Origin: Stutzerimonas stutzeri
GTDB taxonomy: Bacteria > Pseudomonadota > Gammaproteobacteria > Pseudomonadales > Pseudomonadaceae
Assembly (NCBI GenBank): GCA_002387205.1
Contig: DGLA01000019.1
Span: forward strand, 62,001 to 126,000
Reading direction: 5' to 3'
DNA: 64,000 nt
Below the pieces are notes generated by a model that did not search any database, was not told the origin of the DNA, and worked only from the letters and a program-made list of their open reading frames with translations. The translations under genes were made by a program, and so were the position numbers. Within the stretch, counting starts at the first letter, position 1. The number at the start of each line of letters is the position of its first letter. Of the stretch, positions 34,245 to 43,752 are shown one piece after another.

Positions 34245-34766
34245 ATGTCTGATATTTCCGACCTCGACAGTTTCGAGGAAAAAAGTAAAACCCAGGTCAA
34301 GCGCGAACTGCATGCACTGCAGGATCTGGGGCAACGCCTGGCGACACTCAAGCCTGACGTACTTGATCGTCTGCCCTTGACCGACGCGCTACGCAAAGCC
34401 CTGGCCGATGCCCCGAAGCACACCGCGAACATCGCCCGCAAGCGCCACCTGCAATACATCGGCAAGCTCATGCGCGACCAGGACATCGACGCCATCCTGG
34501 CGCTGGTCGATCAACTCGACGCCTCGACTCGCCAGTACAACGAGCGCTTTCATGCATTGGAGCGCTGGCGTGACCGCCTGATTGCCGGCAACGATGAAAC
34601 CCTAGAAGCCTTCGTCAGCGAGTTCCCTGAAACCGACCGCCAGCACCTGCGTAGCCTGATCCGCCATGCCCAGCACGAAGCTGCACGGGACAAGCCGCCA
34701 GCGGCCAGCCGCAAGATCTTCAAGTACATCCGCGGCCTGGACGAAACCCAGCGTGGCTTGAGATAA
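34245..34766 (+). CDS. yjgA: Ribosome-associated protein YjgA (DUF615)
   Basis: This 173-residue charged, all-helical protein has the YjgA/DarP family segments KSKTQVKRELHALQDLGQRL, RKRHLQYIGKLMRDQD and ASRKIFKYIRGL. The E. coli protein associates with late 50S assembly intermediates. It has no membrane segment. It lies between pmbA and tldD, a linkage seen in many gammaproteobacteria. Confidence 0.92.
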   Translation: MSDISDLDSFEEKSKTQVKRELHALQDLGQRLATLKPDVLDRLPLTDALRKALADAPKHTANIARKRHLQYIGKLMRDQDIDAILALVDQLDASTRQYNERFHALERWRDRLIAGNDETLEAFVSEFPETDRQHLRSLIRHAQHEAARDKPPAASRKIFKYIRGLDETQRGLR

Positions 34767-34772
34767 AAGCCT

Positions 34773-34841
34773 TGGCTTGAAGCTTGAAGCACGAAGGCCA
34801 AAGTGGCCTGCATTGCTTCCAGCTTCTGGCTTCCAGCTTCA
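34773..34841. repeat. Facing heptanucleotide-type arms between yjgA and tldD
   Basis: The left arm (34773-34797) has GCTTGAA-type units and the right arm (34814-34841) has GCTTCCA/GCTTCTG units, inverted relative to the left. The spacer contains its own GGCCAAAGTGGCC palindrome. The right arm runs into the tldD stop codon. It lies between convergent gene ends and could serve as a two-way transcription hairpin. Confidence 0.75.
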
Positions 34842-36281
34842 CGCTCCAGTCCCCCCCACCGTTATGCCATCGATCTTCAGCGTCGGCTGGCCAACACCGA
34901 CAGGGACGGACTGGCCGTCCTTGCCGCAGGTGCCGACGCCGCTGTCGAGTGACAGATCCGTCCCGACCATGGACACCTTGTTCATGACCTCAGGGCCATT
35001 GCCGATGAGCGTGGCGCCCTTTACCGGCGTTGTGATCCTGCCGTCCTCGATCAGATAGGCCTCGCTGGTGGAGAACACGAACTTGCCACTGGTGATATCC
35101 ACCTGCCCTCCGCCGAGACTGGCGCAATAGATGCCCTTCTTGACCGAGCGGATGATCTCCTCGGGATCGCTCTCCCCGGCCAGCATGTAGGTGTTGGTCA
35201 TACGCGGCATCGGCAGATGCGCATAGGATTCGCGCCGACCGTTCCCGGTTGGTGCGACACCCATCAGCCGCGCGTTGAGCTTGTCCTGGATGTAGCCCTT
35301 GAGAATGCCGTTCTCGATCAGGGTGGTGCACTGGGTTGGCGTGCCTTCGTCGTCCACGCTGAGCGATCCGCGACGGTCGGCCAGCGTGCCGTCGTCGACA
35401 ATGGTGCAAAGGCTGGAAGCCACCTGCTGGCCGATGCGGCCACTGTAGGCCGAGCTGCCCTTGCGATTGAAGTCGCCTTCCAACCCGTGACCGACGGCCT
35501 CATGCAGCAGCACGCCGGACCAGCCCGGCCCAAGGACAACCGGCAAGGTGCCTGCCGGCGCAGCCACCGCCTCGAGGTTGACCAGTGCTTGCCGCAGGGC
35601 CTCGCGGGCATAGCCCATCGCCCGGTCTTCCTGAAGGAAGTAGTCGTACCCGGTCCGCCCGCCACCGCCGTGCCCGCCACGCTCGCGTCGGCCATTCTGC
35701 TCGACGATGACGCTGACGTTGAAGCGCACCAGCGGACGGATGTCCGCCGCCATACCGCCATCCAGCGCGGCCACCAGGATGTGCTCCCAGACCCCCGCCA
35801 GGCTCACGGTGACCTGCTTGATTCGCGGATCAAGCGCGCGGGTAGCGACATCGATCCGCTTGAGCAGCTCGACCTTTTCCGCCCGACCGAGTCCATCCAG
35901 CGGATTGTCCTGACGGTACAGCGGCGCGAAGGTAGCCCGCGATAGCACCTTGACCTGCCCCTGCTCACCGCTACGGGCGATGGATCGAGCGGCCTCGGCG
36001 GCCTGGCGCAACGCATCGACCGTGATGGCATTGCTATAGGCAAAGCCGGTCTTCTCGCCAGACAGGGCCCGCACGCCTACGCCCTGCTCCAGGTGGAAGC
36101 CGCCTTCCTTGACGATGCCGTCTTCGAGAACCCACGACTCGGTGACCTGATCCTGGAAATACAGGTCCGCTGCGTCCACACCGGGAACTGCCAGCTCGCC
36201 AAGCAACCCTGGCAGATCATCGATCCCCAGCCCGCCCGGTGTCAGCAGGCGCTCGGTAACAGGTAACAACAGTTCACTCAT
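34839..36281 (-). CDS. tldD: Metalloprotease TldD
   Basis: This 480-residue zinc protease is the catalytic half of TldD/TldE. The active-site motif HEAVGHGLEGD lies near residue 260, giving the HExxxH zinc site. Other family segments are TVSLAGVWEHILVAALDG and GYIQDKLNARLMGVAPTGNGRRESYAHLP. Its partner PmbA is encoded 2 kb away on the same strand. A run of seven G residues lies near the last codons. It follows the nitrilase gene after two bases, in the mre-rng-yhdP operon. Confidence 0.97.
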   Translation of the reverse strand: MSELLLPVTERLLTPGGLGIDDLPGLLGELAVPGVDAADLYFQDQVTESWVLEDGIVKEGGFHLEQGVGVRALSGEKTGFAYSNAITVDALRQAAEAARSIARSGEQGQVKVLSRATFAPLYRQDNPLDGLGRAEKVELLKRIDVATRALDPRIKQVTVSLAGVWEHILVAALDGGMAADIRPLVRFNVSVIVEQNGRRERGGHGGGGRTGYDYFLQEDRAMGYAREALRQALVNLEAVAAPAGTLPVVLGPGWSGVLLHEAVGHGLEGDFNRKGSSAYSGRIGQQVASSLCTIVDDGTLADRRGSLSVDDEGTPTQCTTLIENGILKGYIQDKLNARLMGVAPTGNGRRESYAHLPMPRMTNTYMLAGESDPEEIIRSVKKGIYCASLGGGQVDITSGKFVFSTSEAYLIEDGRITTPVKGATLIGNGPEVMNKVSMVGTDLSLDSGVGTCGKDGQSVPVGVGQPTLKIDGITVGGTGA

Positions 36282-36283
36282 AT

Positions 36284-37129
36284 CTACTCCAATGTGCCTG
36301 ATGCAAGACGGGGCGCGGTGAAACGACGATGGCTGAGCAATGGCATCCGATGACGCACCGCAGCCTGTTCGGCTGTGTCTCGGACGGTTGTCAGTGCCGC
36401 CGCGCCGCTTGCCTGCTCGGCCAACACGCGCCCCCAGAAATCAACGATAGACGAATGCCCGTGTGTCAGACGTCCGCCGGGGTGTTCTCCACCCTGTGCT
36501 GCGGCCAGCATATAGCATTGTGTCTCGATGGCTCGCGCGCGGATCAGCATCTCCCAGTGCGCGCGGCCGGTGGTCGCGGTGAAAGCCGAAGGCACGCTGA
36601 TCAGCTCTGCGCCGGCCATGCGCAGCGCCGTATATAGCTCGGCGAAACGCAGGTCATAGCAGACGGTCATGCCCAGGCGCCCTACCGGCGTATCGGCCAC
36701 CACCAGGCGATCTCCCGCCGCGTAATCATCCGATTCGCGATACCGGCCGCGGGTGTCATCGACCTCCGCATCGAACAGGTGCAACTTGTCATAGCGGGCT
36801 ACGCGCTGGCCCTGGTCATCCAACAGCAGCGAACAGGCGCGCACCTTGGCATCCGCCTGCCCATCGGGCGGTAACGGCAGCGTCCCCGCGACAATCCATA
36901 ACCTGAGGTCGCGGGCGACACCTTTCAACCACGGCAGAATGGGGCCGGCGCCCTCAGCCTCGGCGCGCCCCAGCGCAGGCAGATCGCGGCGCCCCATGGC
37001 TGCGAAGTTCTCAGGCAACACCGCTAATTGCGCACCGTCTGCGGCAGCCTGTTCCAGCAAGGTCCGAGCCGTCGCGAGGTTTGCCTGGATATCGGCCTGG
37101 CTGGCCATCTGGATTACAGCTAGGGTCAT
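36284..37129 (-). CDS. Carbon-nitrogen hydrolase (nitrilase superfamily)
   Basis: This 281-residue cytosolic hydrolase has the Glu-Lys-Cys triad of the nitrilase superfamily: VLPENFAAMG (Glu near residue 40), YDKLHLFDAEV (Lys) and MTVCYDLRFAELY (Cys). It resembles the NIT1/NIT2 and YbeM-like group, which includes deaminated-glutathione amidase. The substrate cannot be fixed from sequence. It lies between yhdP and tldD on the same strand, 24 bases after yhdP. Confidence 0.88.
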   Translation of the reverse strand: MTLAVIQMASQADIQANLATARTLLEQAAADGAQLAVLPENFAAMGRRDLPALGRAEAEGAGPILPWLKGVARDLRLWIVAGTLPLPPDGQADAKVRACSLLLDDQGQRVARYDKLHLFDAEVDDTRGRYRESDDYAAGDRLVVADTPVGRLGMTVCYDLRFAELYTALRMAGAELISVPSAFTATTGRAHWEMLIRARAIETQCYMLAAAQGGEHPGGRLTHGHSSIVDFWGRVLAEQASGAAALTTVRDTAEQAAVRHRMPLLSHRRFTAPRLASGTLE

Positions 37130-37153
37130 GAACAGGTCACCCAGGGAAGCAGG

Positions 37154-40100
37154 TCATTGAGGTTTTTCGAAGGGTTTGTCGAAGGTGATCTCGGGGGCCT
37201 GCCACGGCCCCTCGACGCTGTACTGAACTGTTGCGAAGCGCGCCACCCTGTCGCCCAGCAGCTTGTCGACCACGAACAGGGCACCACCGATGGCTGGCGC
37301 ACCCACAATCAACGCCGCCAGGGGCAGGTTGTTGCTCACCGGCAGCGTGACCCTCAGCTTGGCGTCGATCCGATCGTCGACCATGTCCAGTCGTCCGTCG
37401 AGCTCCAGGTTGCTCGATGGCCCGGTGACCGTGAGAGGCTTGGTGGTGACGTAGACCCCGTCGGCCGCGTTCAGCTCGGCCTCGATCTGATCGTAGCTCA
37501 GCCCCTTGCTGAACAGGTCGGAAAAGTCCAGCCGCAGACGCCGGCCAATTGAATCGAAGTTCAGCAGCCCGAAGACCCTCAACGCCTGCGCGCTACCGTC
37601 CACTTCGCGCAACTGTCCCTTGCGCAACCGCCCGCTGATCCCTCCAGAGAGACGTTCCAGGCTGAAGAATGCAGGCGAGCCCGGCCAGTGGGCATCGCCA
37701 TCCAGGCGGAAACTCTCGCTGGTTGTCGAGGGCGCGAAGCCCCATGCCAGCAGGACCTCCGCAAGATCCCCTCCTTCAAGGCGCCCCTTGTACCAGGTCC
37801 GCTCGCTCGCCCAACCGCCATCGCCCCTTATCTTGAGCCCCCTGAGGTCCAGATCCAGATTTGACAATGCAACCCCACCATCGGCCGGACGCATGTCAAG
37901 CGACCATGCACCGAGTGGCTGATCGCCCTGCAGCACCTGAGCGATGCGGATGTCGACTGGCGGCAACTGCGACGGATCCACATCAGCCAAGGGGTCACTC
38001 GGTGGTTTACCCGCTCTGTTCGGGTCCTGGGCCGGCAGCCTCAGGTGCGCCAGGTCCAGGGCGATCGGCATGTCAGCTGCGTCAGGCAATCTGACGGTGC
38101 CGGTGATGAGCTGGCTGTCGAGCCCCAGCAACCATGCGCCGGATAAGCGTTGAAGGTCGATGCCAAGCTCATCGACATGGGTACCGAACGCCTCGACATC
38201 GGCCAGCTGAAGCCTGGCGCGGCGCAGCACGCTGACACCCGGCTGGTCTTCGGACGGCTGGCGGTACTTCGCCAGCCACGCCTGCCACTCGTCGAGGTCG
38301 ACATGTGACACGCTGCCGCGAACCTGCAAACCCTGGTCATTGCTGCTCCTAAGGGCAGCCGGCCCGCCGCCGAGCACCAGCTCCCCGGTTCCCCCAGCCA
38401 GGTTTCCGACAGGAGCAACAAAAGCGAGCGCCGCCAGGCCATCGTGCTGTAGCGCATAGCGTTGCCTGTCGCCGCCCAGCGTCATGCGCAAGGAGGTGTC
38501 ACGACGTTCGCTGGCGGACTTGCCGTAGGGGGCCGGCATATCGAGCTCGGTTCCCAGCAGGGAGGAGTCCAGTTGCAGCTGATTGCTGTCGCTTCCCAGC
38601 ATCAGACTGAGTTGCATGGGTACCTTGCCCGATATCGGCAGGGGCCGTTCGATTCCCTGCCAGGTCCGCAGCTGCTCGACACCTACCGTTCCGTTCGCCT
38701 GGATCCGCGTCGCCGGGCTGCCTGCCGTGCCGATGGCGCTGGCGCTGCCCTGCACAGCCGCGCCGAGGGTGCGGCCACGGATTCCCTTGGCGCTAAGGCC
38801 GCGCTCGCTGTCATAGCGAAACTCTCCCGCCAGCTCGCTGAGGCTAAGGTCAGCCTGGGCGATGTACAGCGAGGCATCGCGACTGGCGAAATCAACGATC
38901 GCCTTGGGTCGCTCCCCCTTGGCCAGGGGAATATCCAGGTTCAGCTTGCCATTCAGCGGCCCGCTGGCGCGCCAACCAGCGAAGAGATCGGCAGTTCCGA
39001 TGGGCGAAACCTGAAGCACAGTCAAGGCGTCTCGAAGGTCACCATCGACCAGCCCGTTGATGGCAAGTCTGGGTGCAGTCCCGTTCTGGCTGTGGGGAAT
39101 CACAGCGGTGGCGTCATGGACTCGGCTGTCCAGCATTCGGGCATCGGCCAGACGAACCTGTACACCACTGTCATCGATCAGCACCTCACCGCGACCATCA
39201 CGGAGCAATGGCCAGCCCGGCTGAAAAGCCAGCTCGGCGTCCTTCACCTTGAAGTACAGGCTGATGCTGCGTGCGCTGTCGGGGGCACCCTTGCTCAATG
39301 CCCCCTGGTATTGAAAATAACCCTGTTCGACGGTGCCACCGCGGATCGCTGTGTCCAGCCACTCCGCGACGGCAGGGCTCAGCGCAGGCGAGCGCGTCGG
39401 CAGGTATTTTTCGGTGAATTGCGCGTCAGCGTCGCGGATGCCAACCCGCAGATCCATGTAGTCCTCAGCGGCTGGATCACGCATCAGGCGAATCAGGAAA
39501 TCGCCGCCGATGAGCCCTTCTTCCCCTTCGACCTGCAGGTAGGGCGCCGCCAGCGTGAATGCCTGTTCGTCGATGGTCCAGACCAGACGCCCTCGGCTGC
39601 GGCGATAGTTCCATGGCTGCGGAAAGAGCTCGGCTAGGTGCAGGCTGAAATCCTGGCTATCGAAGCGCAACTCGCCGCCACCCAGATCGCCTCTTACCGC
39701 GCCGCTGACATTCTGCGCCGCGGGAATCCAGTGGTGTGCAGCGATGCCTACCGCGTCCAGATTCGCACTGTAGGTCAGGCGTTGCGCCGGCTCGGCGGAT
39801 GGCTGGAGGTCAGCCTGTATGTTGCGCAATGTGCCAGCGGGCGCCAGTCCGAGCAGGTATTCGCGTCCGCTATCCGGCAACGGAGCCAGCGCATTCGCTA
39901 GCGCGGCGGCCGGCGCGAGGGCAATGCGGTCGGCCTGGACGTGCCAGCGATCAGTTCCGACATCTTGCTGCAGGAGGATGGTGCTTTCCTGCCAGCGATG
40001 ATCCGCAAAGTTGAACGCCAGTCTGTCGAGCTGCAGACGATATCCAGCATCGCTGTGGTCGAGGTAGGCATTGAGCGACAGGTCCTCGATGGTGACCGGC

Positions 40101-40963
40101 TCCTGCTGCGCGTGACCTAGCTGCAGGCGGGGGGCGTTCAGGCGCGCCACAGCTCGCGCCAGGCGCCCGCCGCGCCAGCCGAGCCATAGTTCACCACCGG
40201 CCTGAAGCGTTTCGACGGGCCAGGCGCCGGTCAGCTTGGCCGGCATCCAGGCGGCCCAGTCACTTTGCGGCAGGCTGAGATACAGCCGCGCCTCGCTCGC
40301 CTTCCAGGCCTCTGGCCGGACGTCGATCTGGCTGCTCATGCTCAGTCGCTGACCGTCCGGCAACAGGACGCGACCTTCCAACCGCAGGCGCTCCCCGACC
40401 GCATTCATTTCCAGATTGGCATAGGTGAGGGTGAGCGGAGCTTCGCCGGCAGGCTCGATGGTGAGCTGACTGTCCAGCAACCGCAGCCGATCGATGCGCT
40501 GCAGCTCCGACAGCAGCTTGTCCAGGTCCGGGGGCCCTTGCTCGTTGCGCTCAGGCAGCCCCTCGACACGCCATGTGCCATCCGCGCTCTGCGCCAGGCT
40601 GAGATGAACCCCGGCAAACTCGACAGCCTTGAGGTGCAGTTCACGGGACCAGAGGCTCGCTGCAACATCCGGCACCAGCGCCAGCCGGTCCAGGCGCATG
40701 GCGGCGGCGCCCTCGCCCAGCGACACCTCGTACGCCAGCAGCCGAGGCGATAATCCGTCCCAGCGACCTTCGAGGCGACCGATTTGCACGGGCATCTGCA
40801 GCAGCTCGCGAGCCCGGCCCTGAGCCTCGGCCCGGTATTCTGCAACCAGTGGCACCAGCAGACGACCCAGGCTCACGTATAGCGCCACCAGCATCAGCGC
40901 AATCGCGCCCAGCCAAAGCGTGCGGCGCAGAAATATAAGTATCAGGGCGAGGAGTCGGCTCAT
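37154..40963 (-). CDS. yhdP: Large AsmA-like envelope protein YhdP
   Basis: This 1269-residue protein has one N-terminal membrane helix (LWLGAIALMLVALYVSLG) and a very long periplasmic region rich in beta strands, ending in an AsmA_2-type segment. YhdP and its relatives TamB and YdbH are linked to phospholipid transport to the outer membrane. The last residues include a second hydrophobic stretch (LPLAALIVGAPAIGGALFVV). Length fits the family (about 1270). It follows rng by 49 bases. Confidence 0.94.
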   Translation of the reverse strand: MSRLLALILIFLRRTLWLGAIALMLVALYVSLGRLLVPLVAEYRAEAQGRARELLQMPVQIGRLEGRWDGLSPRLLAYEVSLGEGAAAMRLDRLALVPDVAASLWSRELHLKAVEFAGVHLSLAQSADGTWRVEGLPERNEQGPPDLDKLLSELQRIDRLRLLDSQLTIEPAGEAPLTLTYANLEMNAVGERLRLEGRVLLPDGQRLSMSSQIDVRPEAWKASEARLYLSLPQSDWAAWMPAKLTGAWPVETLQAGGELWLGWRGGRLARAVARLNAPRLQLGHAQQEPVTIEDLSLNAYLDHSDAGYRLQLDRLAFNFADHRWQESTILLQQDVGTDRWHVQADRIALAPAAALANALAPLPDSGREYLLGLAPAGTLRNIQADLQPSAEPAQRLTYSANLDAVGIAAHHWIPAAQNVSGAVRGDLGGGELRFDSQDFSLHLAELFPQPWNYRRSRGRLVWTIDEQAFTLAAPYLQVEGEEGLIGGDFLIRLMRDPAAEDYMDLRVGIRDADAQFTEKYLPTRSPALSPAVAEWLDTAIRGGTVEQGYFQYQGALSKGAPDSARSISLYFKVKDAELAFQPGWPLLRDGRGEVLIDDSGVQVRLADARMLDSRVHDATAVIPHSQNGTAPRLAINGLVDGDLRDALTVLQVSPIGTADLFAGWRASGPLNGKLNLDIPLAKGERPKAIVDFASRDASLYIAQADLSLSELAGEFRYDSERGLSAKGIRGRTLGAAVQGSASAIGTAGSPATRIQANGTVGVEQLRTWQGIERPLPISGKVPMQLSLMLGSDSNQLQLDSSLLGTELDMPAPYGKSASERRDTSLRMTLGGDRQRYALQHDGLAALAFVAPVGNLAGGTGELVLGGGPAALRSSNDQGLQVRGSVSHVDLDEWQAWLAKYRQPSEDQPGVSVLRRARLQLADVEAFGTHVDELGIDLQRLSGAWLLGLDSQLITGTVRLPDAADMPIALDLAHLRLPAQDPNRAGKPPSDPLADVDPSQLPPVDIRIAQVLQGDQPLGAWSLDMRPADGGVALSNLDLDLRGLKIRGDGGWASERTWYKGRLEGGDLAEVLLAWGFAPSTTSESFRLDGDAHWPGSPAFFSLERLSGGISGRLRKGQLREVDGSAQALRVFGLLNFDSIGRRLRLDFSDLFSKGLSYDQIEAELNAADGVYVTTKPLTVTGPSSNLELDGRLDMVDDRIDAKLRVTLPVSNNLPLAALIVGAPAIGGALFVVDKLLGDRVARFATVQYSVEGPWQAPEITFDKPFEKPQ

Positions 40964-41012
40964 GCAGATGCGCTCCGGTCACCTGGGCCGACATGGCCTG
41001 GCTTGCATCTGG

Positions 41013-42470
41013 TCAGAGCAACACCACGTCGTACTGTTCCTGGGAATACATGGTTTCCACCTGGAACTTTATAGACCGGCCAATGAAGCTCTCGAGGTCG
41101 GCGACATTACCCGACTCCTCATCGAGCAGCCGGTCGATGACCTTCTGATTGGCCAGCACGCGATAGCCCTCGGGCTGATAGGCACGGGCCTCTCTCAGGA
41201 TCTCCCGAAAGATTTCGTAGCATACGGTCTCGGGTGTTTTCAGCTTGCCCCGGCCCTGGCAGCACATGCAGGGTTCGCACAGCACCTGTTCCAGGCTTTC
41301 CCGCGTGCGCTTGCGCGTCATCTGCACCAGCCCGAGTTCGGTGATGCCGATGATGTTGGTCTTGGCATGATCACGCTCCAGCTGTTTTTCCAGCGTGCGC
41401 AGGACCTGACGGCGGTGCTCTTCGTCCTCCATGTCGATGAAGTCGATGATGATGATGCCGCCGATATTGCGCAGTCTCAGCTGTCGCGCAATTGCAGTGG
41501 CGGATTCAAGATTGGTCTTGAAGATGGTCTCCTCGAGCGTGCGATGGCCGACGAAGGCGCCGGTATTGACGTCGATGGTGGTCATGGCCTCGGCTGGATC
41601 AATGATCAGGTAGCCACCGGACTTGAGCATCACCTTGCGTTCCAGGGCCTTCTGGATCTCGTCCTCGACGCTGTAGAGGTCGAATATAGGCCGTTCGCCC
41701 GGGTAGTGCTCCAGCTGCTCGCTCAACTCCGGCATCAGCTCGCCAACGAACTGACTGACCTTCTGAAAGTTCTCGCGCGAATCGATGCGGATCTTCTCGA
41801 TGCGCGGATTGACGAGGTCGCGCAGCGTGCGCATGGCCAGGGTCAGGTCTTCGTAGATCACCGAAGGCGCACCGGCGGTTTTCATCTGACCATCGATCTG
41901 CTGCCATAGCCGGCGCAGATAACGAATGTCCATCAGGATTTCGTCACTGCCGGCCCCTTCGGCTGCGGTGCGCAGGATGAACCCACCGGTTTCCTCGATC
42001 CCCTCAGCGGCAATGCACTCGGCGACGACCTGCTTGAGGCGCTCACGCTCGGCTTCCTCCTCGATGCGCAGGGAAATGCCGACATGGCTCGTCCTGGGCA
42101 TGTACACCAGATAACGCGACGGGATAGACAGCTGGGTTGTCAGGCGTGCGCCCTTGGTGCCGATCGGGTCCTTGGTGACCTGAACCACCAGTGCCTGCCC
42201 TTCGTGCACCAGCCCACTGATCGGCTCGACGGCATTGCCCTCACGGGTCGAGATCTCGGAAGCATGGATGAAGGCCGCCCGCTCCAGCCCGATATCGACG
42301 AAGGCTGCCTGCATGCCCGGCAACACGCGCACCACTTTGCCCTTGTAGATGTTGCCGACGATACCGCGACGCTGCGTGCGTTCGACATGCACCTCTTGCA
42401 GCACACCGTTTTCCACCACCGCCACCCGCGACTCCATGGGGGTGATGTTCATCAGGATTTCTTCGCTCAT
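41013..42470 (-). CDS. rng: Ribonuclease G
   Basis: This 485-residue endoribonuclease processes the 5' end of 16S rRNA and decays some mRNAs. It has an N-terminal S1 domain (GNIYKGKVVRVLPGMQAAFVDIG), the RNase H-like catalytic region with TIDVNTGAFVG and IIIIDFIDM, and a zinc-link CEPCMCC. The large C-terminal scaffold of RNase E is absent, which separates it from RNase E. It lies in the usual maf-rng-yhdP order. Confidence 0.97.
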   Translation of the reverse strand: MSEEILMNITPMESRVAVVENGVLQEVHVERTQRRGIVGNIYKGKVVRVLPGMQAAFVDIGLERAAFIHASEISTREGNAVEPISGLVHEGQALVVQVTKDPIGTKGARLTTQLSIPSRYLVYMPRTSHVGISLRIEEEAERERLKQVVAECIAAEGIEETGGFILRTAAEGAGSDEILMDIRYLRRLWQQIDGQMKTAGAPSVIYEDLTLAMRTLRDLVNPRIEKIRIDSRENFQKVSQFVGELMPELSEQLEHYPGERPIFDLYSVEDEIQKALERKVMLKSGGYLIIDPAEAMTTIDVNTGAFVGHRTLEETIFKTNLESATAIARQLRLRNIGGIIIIDFIDMEDEEHRRQVLRTLEKQLERDHAKTNIIGITELGLVQMTRKRTRESLEQVLCEPCMCCQGRGKLKTPETVCYEIFREILREARAYQPEGYRVLANQKVIDRLLDEESGNVADLESFIGRSIKFQVETMYSQEQYDVVLL

Positions 42471-42560
42471 TGTTATTCTCGGCCGAAGGCGGTGGGGTGA
42501 AGCAGCCGAAGCTGACCAGTTGGCTCGATTCTAACGGCATAGGCAGACAAGCCACAGGCT

Positions 42561-43151
42561 CTAGACGGAGCTTTTAGTCCAGTAACCGATACCGTATGCG
42601 TCGAGTAGCTGTGCCGTTTCGCACAATGGCAGCCCGACCACCCCCGAATAACTGCCTTGCAGGCTGCTGACTAAAACCGCCCCCCAACCCTGGATGGCGT
42701 AGCTTCCGGCCTTGTCCTGCGGCTCGCCGCTTTGCCAGTAGGCATCCGCCTCGTCAGGGCTGATCGGGCGAAACGCGACCTGACTGGTCACCAGACGCAC
42801 CTGGCAACCGCTCGCACTTGCCAGCGCCACGGCAGTCATGACCTGATGCTCGCGGCCGGACAGTGAAAGCAGCGTGGCAATGGCGTCCTCTCTGCTCGCC
42901 GGCTTGCCCAGTATCTGCTCACCCAGCACCACGGTCGTGTCGGCGCCCAGGACACAGGCCGAGTCGTCCGCTATAGAGGCCAGGCCAGCCAAGGCTTTTT
43001 CCTGCGCCAGACGCTGGACATAGCTTTCAGGGGACTCGTCAGGTCGGGGCGTTTCGTCAATCGAAACCGAGACCAGGGAAAACGGAACCCCGATTTGCGT
43101 CAGCAATTCGCGGCGCCGAGGCGATGCAGAGGCGAGAAAAAGAGTGGCCAT
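42561..43151 (-). CDS. Maf-family nucleoside triphosphate pyrophosphatase
   Basis: This 196-residue protein has the Maf motifs SASPRRRELL at the start, DETPRPDESPESYVQRLA, and VLGADTTVVLGEQILGKP. It most likely matches the YhdE group, which hydrolyses dTTP and UTP, because it lies beside rng and mreD like E. coli yhdE. I chose the ATG at 43151 (MATLFLASASP); codons upstream are not family-like. It probably guards against modified nucleotides and has been linked to division arrest. Confidence 0.92.
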   Translation of the reverse strand: MATLFLASASPRRRELLTQIGVPFSLVSVSIDETPRPDESPESYVQRLAQEKALAGLASIADDSACVLGADTTVVLGEQILGKPASREDAIATLLSLSGREHQVMTAVALASASGCQVRLVTSQVAFRPISPDEADAYWQSGEPQDKAGSYAIQGWGAVLVSSLQGSYSGVVGLPLCETAQLLDAYGIGYWTKSSV

Positions 43152-43263
43152 GCTTGATCCTTGTAAAACCTGTCGGGGCAGACTCGCATATCCGCGCAAC
43201 CTGCGGAACCAGACCGGCGGCATTGGCGTGCATGACCTTTCCGCTGCCCTCGATGAGGGCCGC

Positions 43264-43752
43264 TCAGTTGACGTTGAAACGCCGCTTGGCCCATTGCAGG
43301 ACGACGAACACCCATGGCCAGAGCAAGGCGCTGACCGGCACCGGTATCAGGAACAGCAGGGTTGGCGGACGATTGCCGGTAAGGGTGTTCAGCCACAGCT
43401 GAACCAGCTGACCAAGGCCCAGCAGGACCATCAGTACCAGGCTTTGCTGTAGTAACGGAAACATGCGCAAGCGCTGCTGCAGGCTGAGGACGAGGAAGGT
43501 CGTCAGGATCAGCGGCAAACCATGCTGCCCGAGCAGGGTGCCGGAAAGCACATCAAGCATCAGGCCGAAGAAGAAGGCGATGCTCAGCCCGCCACGATGC
43601 GGCAGATTAATCGCCCAGTAAGCGATGAACATACCCAGCCAGAGCGGCCGCGCCAACTGAAGGCTGTCTGGCATGGGTGCAATGCTCAGCAGCAAGGCAA
43701 CCAGCAGCGATACCCAGATAACCCAGCCGTTGTTCAGGCGCCCGCTGATCAT
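43264..43752 (-). CDS. mreD: Rod shape-determining protein MreD
   Basis: This 162-residue membrane protein has about five hydrophobic helices and the MreD features LMLDVLSGTLLGQHGL and a basic C-terminal end (WAKRRFNVN). It works with MreC and the RodA-PBP2 complex to guide lateral wall growth. It overlaps mreC by four bases (ATGA) and is followed by maf. Confidence 0.95.
   Translation of the reverse strand: MISGRLNNGWVIWVSLLVALLLSIAPMPDSLQLARPLWLGMFIAYWAINLPHRGGLSIAFFFGLMLDVLSGTLLGQHGLPLILTTFLVLSLQQRLRMFPLLQQSLVLMVLLGLGQLVQLWLNTLTGNRPPTLLFLIPVPVSALLWPWVFVVLQWAKRRFNVN

Noticed and set aside
34851..34857. Run of seven C (G on the coding strand) in tldD as a phase-variation tract
   Set aside because: It is short, and slippage would change only the last few residues. 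Nothing else suggests switching.
38462..39637. A 391-codon open frame antisense to yhdP
   Set aside because: It is an antisense shadow within a well-formed 1269-codon gene of the YhdP family.
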